From the NCBI GenBank assembly GCA_016931295.1, contig JAFGEZ010000007.1:1-44270 (forward strand): a stretch of 44,270 nucleotides of DNA, written 5' to 3'. Source of the DNA: Candidatus Krumholzibacteriota bacterium. Lineage in GTDB: Bacteria; Krumholzibacteriota; Krumholzibacteriia; Krumholzibacteriales; Krumholzibacteriaceae. The notes beneath the pieces were generated by a model. That model was not told the DNA's origin and made no database searches. It saw only the letters and a list, made by a program, of their open reading frames with translations. Positions 23,893 to 32,220 of this stretch are shown here, piece after piece. How positions within the stretch are numbered: the first letter of the stretch is position 1; the number at the start of each line of letters is the position of its first letter. Both the position numbers and the translations under genes were made by a program.

Positions 23893-25068
23893 TTACCCGA
23901 CCGTCCAGAGTCCGGTCTGCGGCCGCGAGAGGAACTCGCCTCCCTCCGGCCTGACGACGATGATCTCCTCCATCGTCGCGATCCCGTGGCCGGGGATGGT
24001 GATCCGCGGCTCGAGGGTGTAGACCTGGGACTCCTCGATCTTCAGGTAGGGGAGGTTCCCGTAGCGTTCCCACTCGGGGCAGAGGAGACCGGCGCCGTCG
24101 TGGGTCGAACGCCCGACCTGGTGGCCGAGGGCGTGCGGGTACTCGTCGTATCCCCTGGACGTGATGTGGGTTCGGGCGATCGCGTCTATCTCCCGCCCTT
24201 CCATGCCCGGGCGGATCGCCTCGGCGGCGAGGCGGATCGCGTCGCGGATCGTCTCGAAGGCGCTCGTGACCTCGGCCGGCGCCTCCGTCTCGCCCTCGCG
24301 GAGAAAGTACCACGTGCGCTGCAAGTCGCTGCAGTAGTCGAGGGTGCGCGTCCCGAAATCGATGTTGAGGACATGGCCCGGTTCGATCCTGCGGTCGGTC
24401 GGTCCCGCGTGCGCGCCGGCCGACTCGGGGCCGGTGAAGACCGAGGGGCACAGCTCGCGTTCCCAGGAGGTGTCGACTCCTTCCCGGTCGACCTCCCCGA
24501 GAATGAAGGCGGCCAGCTCCTTCTCGGTCATCCCGGGTTTCACGAATCCGGTGACGCGATCGAAGATGGCCTCCGTGAGATCGACGTTCACCTTGATCCG
24601 GCGGATCTCCTCGGGGCTCTTCCTGCCCCGGAGCTTCGAGACGACGCGCTCGGCCGTCACGATCCGTCCGGCGTAGGGGGTCTTTTCGAGATAGCCCATG
24701 AGGGAAAGGTACATGCCGTGCGAGAGCCCGTCGGCCATCACGTCGTTCTCCGAGAAATTGATCGCGATCGTCGCCGGGTCGACTCGTTTGATCATCTCGA
24801 GCAGCGGCTTCTCGATGCCCTCGCGGTAGCCGATCGTCTCCCACGCGCCGGACTCCCTCGTGCGCGCCTCGTCGAGGGAGCCGACGATCGCCGTCGGGGG
24901 GTGACCGGGGGCGATCGCGAAGGCCGATTGCCAGGTCACGTGGTGGCCGACGATGAGATCCATCACCGGATCGGCGGCCGTTTCGCTCTCCCGCACGAAG
25001 GTCAGCCAGAGACCGATCTCCTCCTCGTCCAGGATGCCGTGGGCCTGCGAGATCTTCTCCCGTATCAT
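23893..25068 (-). CDS. M24-family Xaa-Pro-type metallopeptidase
   Basis: A 391-residue protein with a creatinase-like N-terminal domain (about 1-150) and a pita-bread catalytic domain. Metal ligands visible are Asp237 (LNIDFGTRT), Asp248 (CSDLQRTW), His316 (HALGHQVGR), Glu353 (TLEPRI) and Glu367 (ATMEEIIVV), so the dinuclear site is complete. Members cleave an N-terminal residue before proline, or act on other amide substrates. There is no signal peptide, so it is cytoplasmic. The start at 25068 has AAAGGAGA seven bases upstream; an extension to 25185 lacks support. It is located between an envelope ligase gene and murB, probably unrelated metabolically. Confidence 0.9.
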   Translation of the reverse strand: MIREKISQAHGILDEEEIGLWLTFVRESETAADPVMDLIVGHHVTWQSAFAIAPGHPPTAIVGSLDEARTRESGAWETIGYREGIEKPLLEMIKRVDPATIAINFSENDVMADGLSHGMYLSLMGYLEKTPYAGRIVTAERVVSKLRGRKSPEEIRRIKVNVDLTEAIFDRVTGFVKPGMTEKELAAFILGEVDREGVDTSWERELCPSVFTGPESAGAHAGPTDRRIEPGHVLNIDFGTRTLDYCSDLQRTWYFLREGETEAPAEVTSAFETIRDAIRLAAEAIRPGMEGREIDAIARTHITSRGYDEYPHALGHQVGRSTHDGAGLLCPEWERYGNLPYLKIEESQVYTLEPRITIPGHGIATMEEIIVVRPEGGEFLSRPQTGLWTVG

Positions 25069-25152
25069 CGAGAGTCTCCTTTCGTCGTATCGGAAGGGAG
25101 GAAACGTCCTCCGGGCCGGCGACCGCCCGGCGGCGCCGGCCGCGCGGAGAAA

Positions 25153-25179
25153 ACTATAGCAACCGACAAACCTTTGCAA
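25153..25179 (-). promoter_or_regulatory. Possible promoter of the M24 peptidase gene
   Basis: Minus strand: TTGCAA (25179-25174), then TATAGT (25158-25153) after only 15 bases, a short spacer. It is the only AT-rich stretch upstream of the gene, so the region is likely regulatory although the exact boxes are uncertain. Confidence 0.3.
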
Positions 25180-25238
25180 TACCATTCGCGCGGCGCCGCG
25201 GGCGCGAAGCGGCGCGGACGGCGCCCCGGAAGGAGACG

Positions 25239-26150
25239 ATGACGGACGGATGGATCGATCGGCTGGCGGCTGCGGCGGGGGTCTCGCCCCTCAGGAACGA
25301 ACCCCTGTCGCGCTTCACCTCCTACCGGACGGGCGGCGCCGCCGAGGCGCTCGTCGCCGGCCCGGCCGGGACGGCCGCGCGCGCCTTCTCCTTCGCCCGC
25401 GGCCAGGGCGTGCCCGTCACGCTCCTCGGCGCCGGCACCAACGTGATCGCGCCCGACGAGGGGCTCGACGGGCTGACGATCGTCCTGCGCGGCGGAGACG
25501 AGGAGATCGTTTTCGACGGCGGGACGGTCGTGCGCGCCGGGGCGGGCGTGCCCCTCGAGACGCTCGCGCGGGCGGCGGCGGCACGCGGGCTCGCCGGGCT
25601 CGAGGAGCTCGCCGGCATCCCCGGCACCGTCGGCGGCGCCGTCGTGATGAACGCCGGGGCGCGCGAGCGTGAGACGGCGGATCTCCTCCGACGGGTCGAG
25701 GTGATGACCCGCCCCGACGGGCGGCGGACCTTCGATCGCGACGAGCTCTCCTACGGGTACCGGAAAAGCGTCTTCCGCCACGCCGGCTGGCTCGTCCTCT
25801 CGGCCGAGTTCGAACTGGAGCGAGGCGACCCCGCGGCGACAACCCGGCGGATCGATGCGCTGCGGGCGGAGCGGCGGGCGAAGTATCCCTGCGACGAGCC
25901 GAGCGCCGGCTCGGTCTTCAAGCGCCCGCCGGGCGACTACGCGGGGCGGCTCGTCGAGGCGGCCGGCTGCAAGGGGCTGCGGGTCGGCGGCGCGCTCGTC
26001 TCCCCCCGCCACGCCAACTTCATCGTCACGACCGAAGGCGCGGCGTCGGCCGACATCCTCGAGGTGATCGGCCGCGTGCGCGCCCGCGTGTGGGAAACGG
26101 GCGGCGTGTGGCTCGAGCTCGAGCAGATCCCGCTCGGCGAGCGGAAGTGA
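25239..26150 (+). CDS. murB: UDP-N-acetylenolpyruvoylglucosamine reductase MurB
   Basis: A 303-residue flavoenzyme that reduces UDP-GlcNAc-enolpyruvate to UDP-MurNAc with NADPH in the cytoplasmic stage of peptidoglycan synthesis. FAD-binding motifs are SYRTGGAAEALV and LLGAGTNVIAPDEG, and then ELAGIPGTVGGAVVMNAGA (123-141). Catalytic residues are Arg175 (YGYRKSVF), Ser225 (PSAGSVFKRP) and Glu293 (GVWLELE). The short form without the extra E. coli-type loop fits the type II enzymes. GGAAGGAGACG precedes the ATG. It is not in an mur/fts cluster here but alone, convergent with a flippase gene. Confidence 0.96.
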   Translation: MTDGWIDRLAAAAGVSPLRNEPLSRFTSYRTGGAAEALVAGPAGTAARAFSFARGQGVPVTLLGAGTNVIAPDEGLDGLTIVLRGGDEEIVFDGGTVVRAGAGVPLETLARAAAARGLAGLEELAGIPGTVGGAVVMNAGARERETADLLRRVEVMTRPDGRRTFDRDELSYGYRKSVFRHAGWLVLSAEFELERGDPAATTRRIDALRAERRAKYPCDEPSAGSVFKRPPGDYAGRLVEAAGCKGLRVGGALVSPRHANFIVTTEGAASADILEVIGRVRARVWETGGVWLELEQIPLGERK

Positions 26151-26178
26151 CGCCGGCGCCGCGTCAGCGCCTCGTCAC
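26147..26178. terminator. Hairpin spanning both stop codons of convergent murB and flippase gene
   Basis: GTGACG (26147-26152) pairs with CGTCAC (26173-26178), and GGCGC (26155-26159) with GCGCC (26167-26171), leaving a 7-base loop. It includes the murB TGA and the flippase stop on the other strand. There is no T-run on either side, so a role as bidirectional terminator is inference. Confidence 0.4.
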
Positions 26179-27588
26179 CCGGCGGAAGATCTTGTCGGAG
26201 ACGAAGACGACCTCGTCGATCCGCATGAAACGGACGACGAGGTAGTAGACGGCGAGATAGGCGAGGGAGAAGAGGACGGCGCGGGGCACCGGATGCAGCC
26301 CCGCGAAACTCCCCGCGAGCAGGACGGGAATCGCCGCGATCGTGGCCGCGGCGATGCGCGCGATCTTTCCCCACATGAAGAGCCCCCGGATCGACACGCC
26401 GTAGCAGCGCATGATCTTGTGCCCCAGGTATCCGACGTTCACGAGGTTGCCGGCGATGAAGGCGATCGCCGGGCCGGCGAAGCCGATCAAGCGGTAGAGC
26501 GACAGGATGAGGGCCAGGTTGACGACGAGGAAGAAGACCGATCCGAGCACGAAGAAGATGTTCCGGTTGATCGTCCTGAGCGGAGAGCCCATCTCGAAGC
26601 AGTTGATGACGAGCATCACGAGATAGATCCGGAAGAGGGGCACGGCCGCGAGGTATTCCTTCTTGAAGAGCGTCTCGATGAAGGGGGACGCGTACCAGAA
26701 GAAGACGACGAAGACGGGAAAGACGAGAAAGCAGAAGATGACGTTCGCCCGCTGCCAGAGGCGGAGACGGTCGCGCTCGTTCGCCTGGGTCATCTCGGGG
26801 AAGAGCGCGTCCATCACGCTCGCGCGGACGATGTTGATGATCGGGATCTGGTAGTTGCCGATCGTGTAGACGGCGAGCTTCTCCGGTCCCAGCGTGATCG
26901 AGATGAAGAGCTTCGCCAGGTGGTTGTTGAGATAGGTGATCGAGGAGGCCGAGCCGAGGGGGAGGATGAATCCCAGCTGCTCGCGCAAAAGCGACCGGTC
27001 GAGGGAGGCGGTGAAGAACCCGCGGAAATAGAAGAAGAGGAAGAGCCACTTGACCCCCTCGGCGAGGGTCAGCGCCCAGATGACGGCCGTCACGCTGCGC
27101 GTCGTCCAGGCGGTGACGATGATCGCGGCCATCCGGAGGAGCGTCCGCGTCGTCGTGTAGTAGAGGACGTAGTCGCTCCGCTTGCGGCCGAGCCAGTAGT
27201 ATTCGAGAAAGTCGAGGTTCAGGAAGAAGAAGGTATAGAGGGCCAGCGGCGCGATGAAATCGAGGCTCGTCCGGTCGATGATGAGATCGCGGCCGAGGAG
27301 GATGGCCGCGACGCCGACGGTCGAGGTCGTCAGGGTGAAGAGCGCCGTGTGCGTGATGCTCTCGCGCTCGCGGCCGGGATGCTTCGGGATGAAGTAGATC
27401 AGGTTCGGGTTGACGCCGAAGAGGAGGATCTGCGAGAAGAGCATCGCGTAGAGGACGAACTCGCGGTACTGGCCGTACGCCTCCACGTCGAAGATCCTGA
27501 CGAGGAAGATCGGGGAGAGGAGCAGGACCGCGTAGTTCGCCACGCGGCAGACGATCAGGATCGACGTTCGTCTCGTCAACGAGGCCAC
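26164..27588 (-). CDS. Wzx-like polysaccharide flippase (MOP superfamily)
   Basis: A 474-residue membrane protein with about 14 predicted helices and short loops. The N-terminal block TRRTSILIVCRVANYAVLLL is followed by FLVRIFDVEAYGQYREF, matching the polysaccharide-biosynthesis/flippase family (PF01943/PF13440). A later conserved segment is TLGPEKLAVYTIGNYQIPII with MDALFPEM. These transporters flip undecaprenyl-diphosphate-linked oligosaccharide units across the inner membrane. It is 55 bases downstream of the GT-C-like gene and very probably in its operon. Confidence 0.88.
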   Translation of the reverse strand: MASLTRRTSILIVCRVANYAVLLLSPIFLVRIFDVEAYGQYREFVLYAMLFSQILLFGVNPNLIYFIPKHPGRERESITHTALFTLTTSTVGVAAILLGRDLIIDRTSLDFIAPLALYTFFFLNLDFLEYYWLGRKRSDYVLYYTTTRTLLRMAAIIVTAWTTRSVTAVIWALTLAEGVKWLFLFFYFRGFFTASLDRSLLREQLGFILPLGSASSITYLNNHLAKLFISITLGPEKLAVYTIGNYQIPIINIVRASVMDALFPEMTQANERDRLRLWQRANVIFCFLVFPVFVVFFWYASPFIETLFKKEYLAAVPLFRIYLVMLVINCFEMGSPLRTINRNIFFVLGSVFFLVVNLALILSLYRLIGFAGPAIAFIAGNLVNVGYLGHKIMRCYGVSIRGLFMWGKIARIAAATIAAIPVLLAGSFAGLHPVPRAVLFSLAYLAVYYLVVRFMRIDEVVFVSDKIFRRVTRR

Positions 27589-27643
27589 TTCGGCCGCCTT
27601 TCGCCGTGTCGCCGCCGTTCGTCGTGCACGATGCGTACCCCCG

Positions 27644-30175
27644 TCACCGGATCGTCAGCGAGTCGAGCGGCGGGCCGCTGAAGCAGTCGTCGTTCCGCAG
27701 CAGGTCGCCGATCCGGTAGTTGAAGAACTGGGTCTTCTCCGCAAGCCGAAGCGAGACGGCGTACCGGCCGGGGGCGATATCGGCGGGGACGCGGAATAGC
27801 ACCCGCTCGCCGACGACCCCGCCGGGGGGCCATTCGTCGGGCGGGACGAGCCCGCCGCGGGGCTGGTACTGCACGCGGAAGCGGTAGCGGCGCCCCTCGA
27901 TGCGCTCGACGATCTTCCGGTAGATCTTGCCGTACCATTCCCGGTAGAGGGGGCCGCGCGGAAAGGGCGCGTCGAACCGGAGGTAGGCCACCCAGCCGCG
28001 GGCGCCGGGCGGCTCGTCCGCCGTCCACCTGATCGACGCGCCGAGCGTGTCTCCGCGCGACGCGCCCTCGGCGAGGTCGACGGAGAGGATGCGGATGCCG
28101 GGCACACCGGATGCGACACCCGTCCCCGGGGCGGCCGGGACCGTCGCCGCCGGCGCCTGTTCGCCGCCGGACGCCGGCGGGCAGGCGCCGGCGAGGGCGT
28201 AGAGCCACGCCCCGTCGGCGGCCCAGAGACGCTCGAAGCAGTCCGACCGGTCGAGGACCGCCGCCAGCCGCTCCGCCCCGGTTTGGTCGGGTTTCCAGTA
28301 CATCGTCTCGATTCCCCGCGGCAGGCGGCCGTTGACGGCGAGGTACGCCGCCCCGAAGCGCCGCATCGCGGCGGCCGCCTCCGGCGCCCCGCTTCCGGGG
28401 GCGAAGATCGACCGCATCGCGGCGATCCTGGCCGGCGCGGTCGCGTCGTTCGGCGTGGCGTGCTGGTCGAAGGGGCAGACGGCGAATTGGTCGGTGAAGG
28501 CGGGGATGCCGAAGCTCGTGACCGGGTCGGCGGCGACCGACGAACCGGGGGGGAGGGCCTGGATCCGCTCGTAGAGGTCGCCGAGATCCCGGAAGCCGCG
28601 CCGCGTCCCGCTTCGGGAGAGATCACCGGGCGTGCGGGCGAGGTGCGGCAGCAGCAGCAGCGCGGCGAAAAGAAGCCCGACCGTCGCCGCCGGGGCGCCG
28701 AGGAGGGGATTGCGGCCGCGCGTCTTCTTCCAGAGCTCGCGGAGCAGCCAGGCGCAGACGATGACCGGCGGCGCCGCGAAGCCGATCCGGATGAGCAGGT
28801 ACGAGAGCCGCGAGAAGAGCGGCGGGAAGAGAAGCGGGCAGAATACCACGGCGTGGAAGGCGATCGTCGTCGCGAGGAGCAGCCGCAGGGAGAGGTTGTT
28901 TCGGCTTTGCCGCCAGAGGAGGACGGCCGCGATGAGGGCGAGAAGGCCGAGGGGCCCCGTGGCGCGGAAGAGGACGACCGGATTCATCACGGTGAGGCGG
29001 TCGGCGAAAAGCAGCACGCCCTGCGTGTGCGTGTGGATCGGGTTGGCCGGGGCGTAGTCTCGCGCGAGGCGCATGACGAGATAGGGAAGGTTCGTCGCCG
29101 CGGCGATCGCCGCGAAGAGGGCGAGGCGCCGGAATGCCGGCCGCCGCCCCCCCGGCGGGGGCGACCACGCGCAGATCGGGATGCAGACGGCGAAGAAAAA
29201 GGCGGCCGACGCGGCGTGGGCCACGTGCGTCCACGCGGCGACGAGGAGCGATGCGGCGGCGAGAAGCAGGTTTTCGCGCCCGCCGCGTCTCGTCCAGCGG
29301 ACGAGGAACCCGAGGAAGAGGAGGTACCAGCCCCGGCCGAACGCGTAGCCGTAGGCGTTCGTGAAGAGGGCGTTCCCCCGCAGCCCCCCGTCGAGGAAGA
29401 AGAGGGCGAGGACCGCGGCGATCGCCCCGATCGATGAACGACCGGAGAGAAGCGTGCCGGCGCCGAAGGCGGCGAGAAGAAGGATCGCGCTCGCGATCGA
29501 GGAGACGGCGGGCCAGACGGGCAGCATGTCGCGCCGTCCCGCCATGCGGTTGAGCGCGCCCCAGAGGGCGTGCCCGATCCCCTTGCGGATGTCGCGCGTC
29601 TCGATCCCGCCGTCCGCGTAGTAGAAGGTGTCGGGAAAGACCTCGCCCGTGCGCGCCACGGCGCGGGTATACGCGAGATGGTCGGCCGAGTCGCTCGTGT
29701 AGAGAAGGGGGTCGCCCCGCGCGATCACGAAAATGACGGCGGCGAGAATCGCGGCGAGGAGGATCGACGCGTCGACGAAACGGATATCGGGGAGCGCGTC
29801 GCTCCGCTGCCGCATGCCTCCCGGCCAGGAGAAGAACACGACGACGGGCGCGACGATCCAGCCGAGGAGCGCCGCGTCGAGCCGGAAGATCGCGAGGACG
29901 AGAAGAATCGCGAAGGAGAGCGCCGCGCCGAGAAGCGCGGCGACGAGCGCCCGCCAGACGCCTCTCGCGCCGGGGAAGAGGCGGCGCGCGAAAAGCCAGC
30001 CCGGCAGGAAGACGACGTACCCGGCCATGAAGAGGAAGACGGAAACGTGCGGAAGCCCCGCCCCGGCACCGAGCCGGAGGGCGGCGAACAGGACGGTCGC
30101 CGCCATCGTCAGCGCGGGCAGGATCCTTCCGCCGCCTTCGCCGGCGCCGTCGCCATTGCTGTTGTGCATGCTCAT
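27644..30175 (-). CDS. Large polytopic GT-C-like membrane protein with C-terminal beta-rich periplasmic domain
   Basis: An 843-residue protein. Residues 1-530 hold about 12-13 hydrophobic helices. The first long loop contains LLYTSDSADHLAYTRAVART (about 157-176), an acidic motif where GT-C glycosyltransferases keep their catalytic Asp/Glu, followed by PDTFYYADGGIETRD. Residues about 530-680 are soluble, and about 690-843 look like a beta-sandwich (IRILSVDLAEG to ASIRWTADEPPG; GRYAVSLRLAE). No exact family is recognised. A lipid-linked-sugar-dependent glycosyltransferase acting at the periplasmic face is the best inference, supported by the adjacent flippase. A promoter precedes it at 30240-30212. 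The start may be 30175 or the Met two codons later. Confidence 0.65.
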   Translation of the reverse strand: MSMHNSNGDGAGEGGGRILPALTMAATVLFAALRLGAGAGLPHVSVFLFMAGYVVFLPGWLFARRLFPGARGVWRALVAALLGAALSFAILLVLAIFRLDAALLGWIVAPVVVFFSWPGGMRQRSDALPDIRFVDASILLAAILAAVIFVIARGDPLLYTSDSADHLAYTRAVARTGEVFPDTFYYADGGIETRDIRKGIGHALWGALNRMAGRRDMLPVWPAVSSIASAILLLAAFGAGTLLSGRSSIGAIAAVLALFFLDGGLRGNALFTNAYGYAFGRGWYLLFLGFLVRWTRRGGRENLLLAAASLLVAAWTHVAHAASAAFFFAVCIPICAWSPPPGGRRPAFRRLALFAAIAAATNLPYLVMRLARDYAPANPIHTHTQGVLLFADRLTVMNPVVLFRATGPLGLLALIAAVLLWRQSRNNLSLRLLLATTIAFHAVVFCPLLFPPLFSRLSYLLIRIGFAAPPVIVCAWLLRELWKKTRGRNPLLGAPAATVGLLFAALLLLPHLARTPGDLSRSGTRRGFRDLGDLYERIQALPPGSSVAADPVTSFGIPAFTDQFAVCPFDQHATPNDATAPARIAAMRSIFAPGSGAPEAAAAMRRFGAAYLAVNGRLPRGIETMYWKPDQTGAERLAAVLDRSDCFERLWAADGAWLYALAGACPPASGGEQAPAATVPAAPGTGVASGVPGIRILSVDLAEGASRGDTLGASIRWTADEPPGARGWVAYLRFDAPFPRGPLYREWYGKIYRKIVERIEGRRYRFRVQYQPRGGLVPPDEWPPGGVVGERVLFRVPADIAPGRYAVSLRLAEKTQFFNYRIGDLLRNDDCFSGPPLDSLTIR

Positions 30176-30211
30176 ATCGTCCTGCCCCCGCGCCTATCCG
30201 GGGGCCGGGCC

Positions 30212-30240
30212 ATTCTACGCGCTGACGCGAGGAAAGGCAA
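30212..30240 (-). promoter_or_regulatory. Promoter of the GT-C-like protein/flippase operon
   Basis: Minus strand: TTGCCT (30240-30235), a 17-base spacer, TAGAAT (30217-30212), about 37 bases upstream of the ATG at 30175. Confidence 0.55.
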
Positions 30241-30334
30241 CCGCGAATCGGGCGGCCGCCGGGCGCCTGCGACGAAGATCGTTCGGGCGTGACCGGCAAT
30301 TCGCGATATTGCGCGATAACGATTCCGAATCACG

Positions 30335-30364
30335 TTGACGCGATGGTCCCTCGGTTGCTATCCT
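30335..30364 (+). promoter_or_regulatory. Promoter of the asparagine-synthetase-like gene
   Basis: TTGACG (30335-30340), an 18-base spacer, TATCCT (30359-30364). The first in-frame ATG at 30366 begins one base after the -10, so it would lie upstream of the transcript start. This favours the Met at 30453. Confidence 0.5.
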
Positions 30365-30452
30365 CATGGAAAGGCACGGAACGACGGACACCGAACGACG
30401 CGCTTTCCGGCCGCCAGACGGCCGCTTGCCAGGAAAGCGTCATTACCGGCGC

Positions 30453-32126
30453 ATGAAACGACAGGACGGATCATACTGCTACGTCGCAACGCGTGACGCC
30501 ACGGCCGCCGGGGCGTCGCGCCGTCTCGGCCTCCGCGCGGCTCCCGGTGCGGACGGGCGCGAGATCTTCTACGCCGGTCCCGCCGGCGGGAGGGAAGAAT
30601 TCGTCTCCGTCGTCAACGAACTGGGCGATTACGATGCCGCCGTGCTCCTCGGGCGGGCCGCGGCCGGCGACGCGACGGGAGACCACGATTCCCTGGTGAG
30701 CGTGGCGGGGCCGCTCGGCGACGGGTTCGCCTGCCTCGCCGATTTCTACGCGATACAGACGCATTACTGGTTCCGCGACGACGACACCTTCGTCTGCAGC
30801 GACGACGTCTTCGCCGTCGCCGCCGTCGCCGGCGCCGATCTCTCGCGGGAATCGCTCTGGGAGTATCTCTTCTTCCTCGCCCCGGACGCCGGACGGACGT
30901 GGTTCGACGGCGTCGAGAAACTCCGGCCCGGGCAGGGCCTCCGCTACGAGGCGGCCGGGCACCGCGTCTCGGTCACCGGCGCCATTCCCGTCGACGAGCG
31001 GCTGGCGGCCTTGCCGCCCGATTCGGTCGGCGGCGCCGTCCGCGGGTTCTGCGAGGCGGCCGGCAGGGCGGTCGACGGCCGGCGCGCCGCCGTCTCGATC
31101 TCGGCGGGAAGCGATTCCCGGACCGTCTTCGCCATCGTCCGGGCGATCGGCGCGCCGGTCCACGCCTACTCCTTCGGCGCGCCCCGCCTCGTCGAAACGC
31201 GCGAGATCGCCGAGCTCGTCGTCAAGCTCGGCGTCGAGTGGTCCCTCATCGACATGTCCAGTCTCCGGTCGGCATGGATCGACCGTTTCCGGCGGACCCT
31301 CCGGGCGACGAACGCGCTCCTCAATCCCTACCGGACGCACTACGACGAGTACTACCGGCTCATCCCCGAGGGGGAGCCGGTGTTCGAGGGCGTCTTGGGG
31401 AGCCAGTTCCTCAAGGGGGAGATGAACGTCGGCTCGATCGTCTCACCGGCCCACCGCCTGGTCGTCGCCGGCGGCAAGACCGTCGTCGAGGCGGTCGAAC
31501 GGGAGTTCGCGGATCTTCCCGCCGACTTCCGCCGCGGGATGGCCGAGTACGTCGCCGACGTGCACGCTCACTGCCTGGCGGATATCCACGATGAGACGGG
31601 GGCCGCGGCCTTCCGCCGCTGGGGGCTCGAGTTCTTCCCCGGCCGGATCTTCGCCGGGATGATCCTCCTGCCCCTGAAGAGCCGGGGGGTCTACCAGCCG
31701 CTCATCTCGCCGTCGATCAACGCCGCCGTCGCCCGGCTCGGACTCGGTTTCGCGCGCGACATCGCCCTGCGCCGGGATCACCGCGGCCCGATCGCCGTCC
31801 TCGAGGCCGAGGCGCGGATCGTGCGCGAGATCGACCCGGAGATCTACCGGTCGGTTCTCGACCGGGGGATCTCCTTCCGCGAGGTGCTCGAACTGCCGGG
31901 GCCGGCGCGCAGGCTCGTCAAGAAATGGCGCAACGGTGTCAAGAAGCTCCGTTACCGGAACTGGACCTGGGGGCAGGTCGACAACACGACGGTCGATCGG
32001 GAAACGGCCGCCTACGCCCGCGCGCTCGGCGGACGCCACCCGCTCGTCGACACGCTGCTGCAAGGCGACCGGCCGAAGGAGACGGCCACGCTCGGAATGA
32101 TCCTCGAGACCCTCGAACGCTCCTGA
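30453..32126 (+). CDS. Asparagine-synthetase-like protein lacking the glutaminase nucleophile
   Basis: A 557-residue protein. The N-terminal half keeps the shape of the class II glutamine amidotransferase domain (LVSVAGPLGDGFACLADFYA, then THYWFRDDDTFVCSDDVFAVA) and the linker WFDGVEKLRPGQGLRYE typical of AsnB. It does not begin Met-Cys, so the catalytic Cys2 is absent. The synthetase half starts with a PP-loop variant VSISAGSDSRTVFAI (about 214-228; SAGSDS instead of SGGLDS). An ammonia- or amine-dependent ATP amidation is therefore possible, but glutamine hydrolysis is not expected. Such proteins recur in capsule and lipopolysaccharide loci. ATG 30453 is used because of the promoter position; 30366 is the longer alternative and neither has an ideal Shine-Dalgarno. 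Confidence 0.78.
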   Translation: MKRQDGSYCYVATRDATAAGASRRLGLRAAPGADGREIFYAGPAGGREEFVSVVNELGDYDAAVLLGRAAAGDATGDHDSLVSVAGPLGDGFACLADFYAIQTHYWFRDDDTFVCSDDVFAVAAVAGADLSRESLWEYLFFLAPDAGRTWFDGVEKLRPGQGLRYEAAGHRVSVTGAIPVDERLAALPPDSVGGAVRGFCEAAGRAVDGRRAAVSISAGSDSRTVFAIVRAIGAPVHAYSFGAPRLVETREIAELVVKLGVEWSLIDMSSLRSAWIDRFRRTLRATNALLNPYRTHYDEYYRLIPEGEPVFEGVLGSQFLKGEMNVGSIVSPAHRLVVAGGKTVVEAVEREFADLPADFRRGMAEYVADVHAHCLADIHDETGAAAFRRWGLEFFPGRIFAGMILLPLKSRGVYQPLISPSINAAVARLGLGFARDIALRRDHRGPIAVLEAEARIVREIDPEIYRSVLDRGISFREVLELPGPARRLVKKWRNGVKKLRYRNWTWGQVDNTTVDRETAAYARALGGRHPLVDTLLQGDRPKETATLGMILETLERS

Positions 32127-32139
32127 CCGGACGAATCCG

Positions 32140-32168
32140 TTGACAATCCGCCGTTCCCCCTGTTACAG
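32140..32168 (+). promoter_or_regulatory. Promoter of the OPT transporter gene
   Basis: TTGACA (32140-32145), a 17-base spacer, then an extended -10 TG-TTACAG (32161-32168). The start codon at 32221 follows after a leader of about 45 bases. Confidence 0.55.
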
Positions 32169-32220
32169 GTGAACACGATACGGGATTCGACCGTCCGGCT
32201 CAGACCAGGGAGGAACGATC

